From Lachnospiraceae bacterium UBA3801 (GTDB lineage Bacteria > Bacillota > Clostridia > Lachnospirales > Lachnospiraceae): a DNA stretch of 15,880 nt. Under the pieces are notes generated by a model. It had not been told where the DNA came from, searched no databases, and was given only the letters and a program-made list of their open reading frames with translations. Numbering within the stretch: position 1 is the stretch's first letter; every line of letters begins with the position of its first letter. The position numbers and the translations under genes are program-made. Location: assembly GCA_002368685.1 (NCBI GenBank), contig DFEN01000039.1, forward strand, positions 938-16,817. Direction: 5' to 3'. Shown piece by piece: positions 13,273 through 15,880 of this stretch.

Positions 13273-13926
13273 ATGATCAAGATTCTTATAGTTGAAGACG
13301 AAAAGGCGATATCTAACTTAATAAGACTGAGTCTTAAGAATGTAGGTTATACCTGTGATGTGGCTTATGATGGGAATACTGCACTGGACAAGATAGATGA
13401 AACTGTCTATGACCTTATTCTGCTAGATATAATGCTTCCTGAGGTAGACGGATTCGAGCTTATGGAATATATTAAGCCGCTTGGAGTTCCTGTTATTTTC
13501 CTCACAGCCATGGATGCATTGCAGGATAGAGTGAAGGGACTCAAGATGGGGGCAGAGGACTATATAGTCAAACCTTTTGAAGTGGCAGAACTAATTGCCA
13601 GAGTTGAAGTTGTGCTTCGACGTTACAACAAAACTCAGGATGTATTCGAGTTAAATGGACTCTATGTTGATGCTTCCTCTATGGTTGCAAAAAGAGATGG
13701 CAAGGAAATAAGCCTTACACCTAAAGAATTTGATCTGCTTCTTTTATTCCTCAGAACTCCAAACACAGCCCTTTATCGTGAAAATATATACGAGAAGGTA
13801 TGGGGTGGAGAACTGGAATATGGTAGCAAGACTGTAGATCTTCATGTTCAAAGACTTCGTAAAAAGGCTGGACTTGATAAAGAGCTTAAGTCTGTAAGCA
13901 AAGTAGGTTATAGATTGGATGTTTAG
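13273..13926 (+). CDS. OmpR/PhoB-family response regulator
   Basis: The DNA-binding partner of the sensor kinase that overlaps its 3' end. The receiver domain (1-117) has D9, the phosphorylation site D52 in LILLDIMLPEVDGFE, T78 and K100 in YIVKPFEVAEL. The winged-helix domain (~123-217) has SLTPKEFDLLLLFL, the recognition segment KTVDLHVQRLRKKAG and the closing VSKVGYRLDV. At 217 residues it is shorter than most relatives by a few residues. I choose the ATG at 13273 because GGAGG (13263-13267) lies 5 nt before it and the product then begins MIKILIVEDE, as in the family. The in-frame ATG at 13222 would add 17 unrelated residues and would overlap the second promoter. The signal is unknown. Confidence 0.93.
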   Translation: MIKILIVEDEKAISNLIRLSLKNVGYTCDVAYDGNTALDKIDETVYDLILLDIMLPEVDGFELMEYIKPLGVPVIFLTAMDALQDRVKGLKMGAEDYIVKPFEVAELIARVEVVLRRYNKTQDVFELNGLYVDASSMVAKRDGKEISLTPKEFDLLLLFLRTPNTALYRENIYEKVWGGELEYGSKTVDLHVQRLRKKAGLDKELKSVSKVGYRLDV

Positions 13927-15361
13927 TTTTAGAGTCAAGATTTCTATAATAACAACAGTGCTGGTGGCTCTGCTTTTCAGTATCGGTTCGACACTTCTGA
14001 TACACCGTTCTTATATGGACTCCCTAACTAGAGAGGAGCAGGAGGCGGTCGACAACATACAGATGGTCACCAGTGTTATCCAGCTATCCTGTGAGGGTGG
14101 AAGTGTTGCAGGAGAGGAACAGCTCCTGAAAACTCTCAGAAAACTGGGTACTTATCAGACATCTTCGGATGTCTTTTTGTTGTATAAGGAGAAAAAACTG
14201 ATATATGGAAATATCCAAAGTAAACAGGTTAACATAAGTATAGATGATATCTCTCAAAATATGAGTGGCGAGGGGGATATCTATGTTACATATATAAATG
14301 GTGATGAGGGTATGAAGTATATCGTTAGCTCATCGCAGATATCTATAGATAACAATAATTATATTATATCTGTATGTCGCGATATCAGTTACGTAACCAA
14401 TACCCGTAAGCGACTTCACAACATGTTTATCAATTCCTTCCTCATCCTGCTAGCGGCAGCGGCAGTTCTTTCATGGCTTATGGCTAAATTCCTTGTGCGT
14501 CACCTCGCCAGACTCACTAAAGCAACACGTGAAATCGCAGATGGAAATCTGTCTTACCGTTCAGGCCTTAATACAAATGATGAGATAGGTGAGCTAGCCC
14601 GCGATTTTGACAAGATGGCAGAGGAACTGGAGGAAAATGTAACTTTGCTCGAAGCTGCGGCAGAAGAGAAGGACCGCTTCATGGGGGCATTTACACATGA
14701 GCTTAAAACTCCTATGACCTCAATCATTGGATATGCCGAGCTCCTCCGGACGCAGGAACTAGATGAAGAGGATAAGGAGGACGCCCTTCAGTATATATAT
14801 TCTGAGGCAAAGAGACTTGAAAATATGTCGCTTAAGCTACTTCAGATATTTGTATCTGATAAGGATAAGATAGAACGTAAAATGGTTAGTCCAAAGGAGA
14901 TGGTTGAGGATATAGTTACACATCTAAAGCCAACTCTTGAGGAACAGAATATAAAGATTATTTATCGTACCGAGGAAGGAACCATTATGCTGGAGCCGGA
15001 CCTCGTCAGGACTCTTATCATTAACCTTATAGATAACGCCAGAAAGGCTATAGAGGCAGAAAAGGGAAGAATAAGAGTAGATCAGAAAATGACTGATGAC
15101 GGCGTGACATTTATCATTACAGATAATGGAAAGGGAATGCCTAAGGAAGCGATAGATCACGTAACCGAGGCTTTCTACCGAGTTGATAAGGCAAGATCCA
15201 GAGCGCAGGGAGGCGCAGGTCTGGGCCTATCCCTTGTTTCGAAAATCGTTGAACTTCATAATGGCGATATCAACTTCAGCAGTGAGCCAGGCATAGGTAC
15301 TGTAGTAACTGTCACACTTCGCGGTGATCTTGGTGAAGGAGGTGACGAAGATGCTAGGTAA
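13919..15361 (+). CDS. HAMP-containing sensor histidine kinase
   Basis: The ATG lies within the last codons of the response regulator (8-nt overlap), which suggests translational coupling. TM1 is at ~7-28, an extracytoplasmic sensor domain of ~135 residues lies at 31-165 without recognisable ligand motif, and TM2 is at ~169-192. A HAMP linker (~190-243) is followed by the HisKA dimerisation domain with H260 in FTHELKTPMTS. The ATPase domain has the N box NLIDNARKA (369-377), G1 TDNGKGMP (401-408), the F box EAFYRVDKAR (417-426) and G2 GGAGLGLSLV (431-440). All catalytic residues are present, so it should autophosphorylate and activate the neighbouring regulator. 480 residues is a normal length. 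The last codons overlap the next gene by 11 nt. Stimulus unknown. Confidence 0.93.
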   Translation: MFSFRVKISIITTVLVALLFSIGSTLLIHRSYMDSLTREEQEAVDNIQMVTSVIQLSCEGGSVAGEEQLLKTLRKLGTYQTSSDVFLLYKEKKLIYGNIQSKQVNISIDDISQNMSGEGDIYVTYINGDEGMKYIVSSSQISIDNNNYIISVCRDISYVTNTRKRLHNMFINSFLILLAAAAVLSWLMAKFLVRHLARLTKATREIADGNLSYRSGLNTNDEIGELARDFDKMAEELEENVTLLEAAAEEKDRFMGAFTHELKTPMTSIIGYAELLRTQELDEEDKEDALQYIYSEAKRLENMSLKLLQIFVSDKDKIERKMVSPKEMVEDIVTHLKPTLEEQNIKIIYRTEEGTIMLEPDLVRTLIINLIDNARKAIEAEKGRIRVDQKMTDDGVTFIITDNGKGMPKEAIDHVTEAFYRVDKARSRAQGGAGLGLSLVSKIVELHNGDINFSSEPGIGTVVTVTLRGDLGEGGDEDAR

Positions 15362-15880
15362 TAGAAGTATGAAGCCAGTATTTATCATAGCTATGGCACT
15401 TATAGTAATAGTGAGCTCAGCCCTTCTGCCTTATGCGGCATATAGCTATGAGAATCGTAGACTCAGTAATTACGGCATCCATTATCAGGCCGAGCCGGTT
15501 ACTATCAAGTCCAGTAACGTCACCATCTATGATAAGCTGTCTGAGACAAAGAATATTTTGGAAAACTCTTCCTTTGTTTATATATCACTAGATGATAAGA
15601 GTGGTGAAAATGTCAATCTTGACAAATATGATCTCCACCAGAATTTAGACGAGATTCCTGAAATAGCTGCCCGAGAGTTTGTCAGTCTTTTCATTACTGA
15701 TGATTCACTTTCTAGAACTGGATATACCAAGAAAAGAGTAGTGGAGGAACTCCTCAAATCAGATTATATTTATAGAGCACTATACCTCATGATTGAAACA
15801 GAGGATAAGGACATGTTTATGGCATGGAATATAATCTTTAGTAATGGAGAGGTGGATGTAGATATAGTAATAGATGACGA
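15351..15880 (+). CDS. Membrane-anchored extracytoplasmic protein following the sensor kinase, 3'-partial
   Basis: The frame opens at ATG 15351 and stays open to the window end (at least 176 residues). It is preceded at 6 nt by a near-consensus AAGGAGGTG (15336-15344) and overlaps the kinase by 11 nt, so it belongs to the same operon. The first ~32 residues form a basic start and a hydrophobic helix (PVFIIAMALIVIVSSALLPY) that acts as signal peptide or anchor. The rest is polar and acidic (for example SFVYISLDDKSGENVNLD), predicted outside the membrane. There is no lipobox cysteine. I recognise no family. Its place suggests an accessory sensor or output component, in the way YycH-like proteins accompany some kinases, but no homology is claimed. 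Confidence 0.85.
   Translation, partial: MLGNRSMKPVFIIAMALIVIVSSALLPYAAYSYENRRLSNYGIHYQAEPVTIKSSNVTIYDKLSETKNILENSSFVYISLDDKSGENVNLDKYDLHQNLDEIPEIAAREFVSLFITDDSLSRTGYTKKRVVEELLKSDYIYRALYLMIETEDKDMFMAWNIIFSNGEVDVDIVIDD

Overview
The window looks like a chromosomal segment of a low-GC Firmicute. The best guess is a Lachnospiraceae-type Clostridium relative (Butyrivibrio/Roseburia/Lachnospira-like). This rests on protein flavour (ParC/ParE pair, MetY, OmpR-type two-component system, permuted amino-acid ABC protein), strong GGAGG ribosome binding sites and sigma-A-type promoters. No rRNA, tRNA or marker gene fixes the genus, so this is inference.

Region 1 (1-5705, + strand) is a tightly packed operon that enters from the left edge. 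It holds the C-terminal part of a large helical protein of unknown function (open at the left edge), a small integral-membrane M50-like metalloprotease, a membrane-anchored protein with a long charged cytoplasmic coiled coil and an extracytoplasmic phage-tail-type lysozyme domain, and an amino-acid ABC protein in which the two lobes of the solute-binding domain appear in swapped order before the permease. Gene gaps are 4 nt, 24 nt and a 1-nt overlap. A perfect 10-bp terminator hairpin closes the operon.

Region 2 (5740-10058, + strand) has its own promoter, placed so that transcription starts inside the preceding terminator. It encodes type IIA topoisomerase subunits A and B (most likely ParC and ParE, in that order).

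Region 3 (10063-11794) is an accessory island bounded by two identical 78-bp long-stem palindromes in the same orientation. Inside lie a previously uncalled 37-residue hydrophobic ORF with the look of a type I (holin-like) toxin, a probable convergent antisense RNA with its own promoter and terminator, an XRE-family regulator, and a RAYT/IS200-like HUH tyrosine transposase. The first palindrome is also the parE terminator (T-run follows). The second lies between the convergent transposase and metY genes. The XRE gene is rich in AAA lysine codons whereas its neighbours mostly use AAG, consistent with acquisition.

Region 4 (11801-13066, - strand) is metY, O-acetylhomoserine sulfhydrylase, with an AGGAGG ribosome binding site.

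Region 5 (13151-15880, + strand) is an OmpR/PhoB response regulator, an overlapping HAMP-containing sensor kinase, and the start of an overlapping membrane-anchored accessory protein that runs off the right edge. Its leader holds a third, degenerate and shortened copy of the palindrome. The most novel material is the palindrome-bounded toxin/antisense/XRE/RAYT unit and the permuted ABC protein with its lysozyme/protease neighbours.
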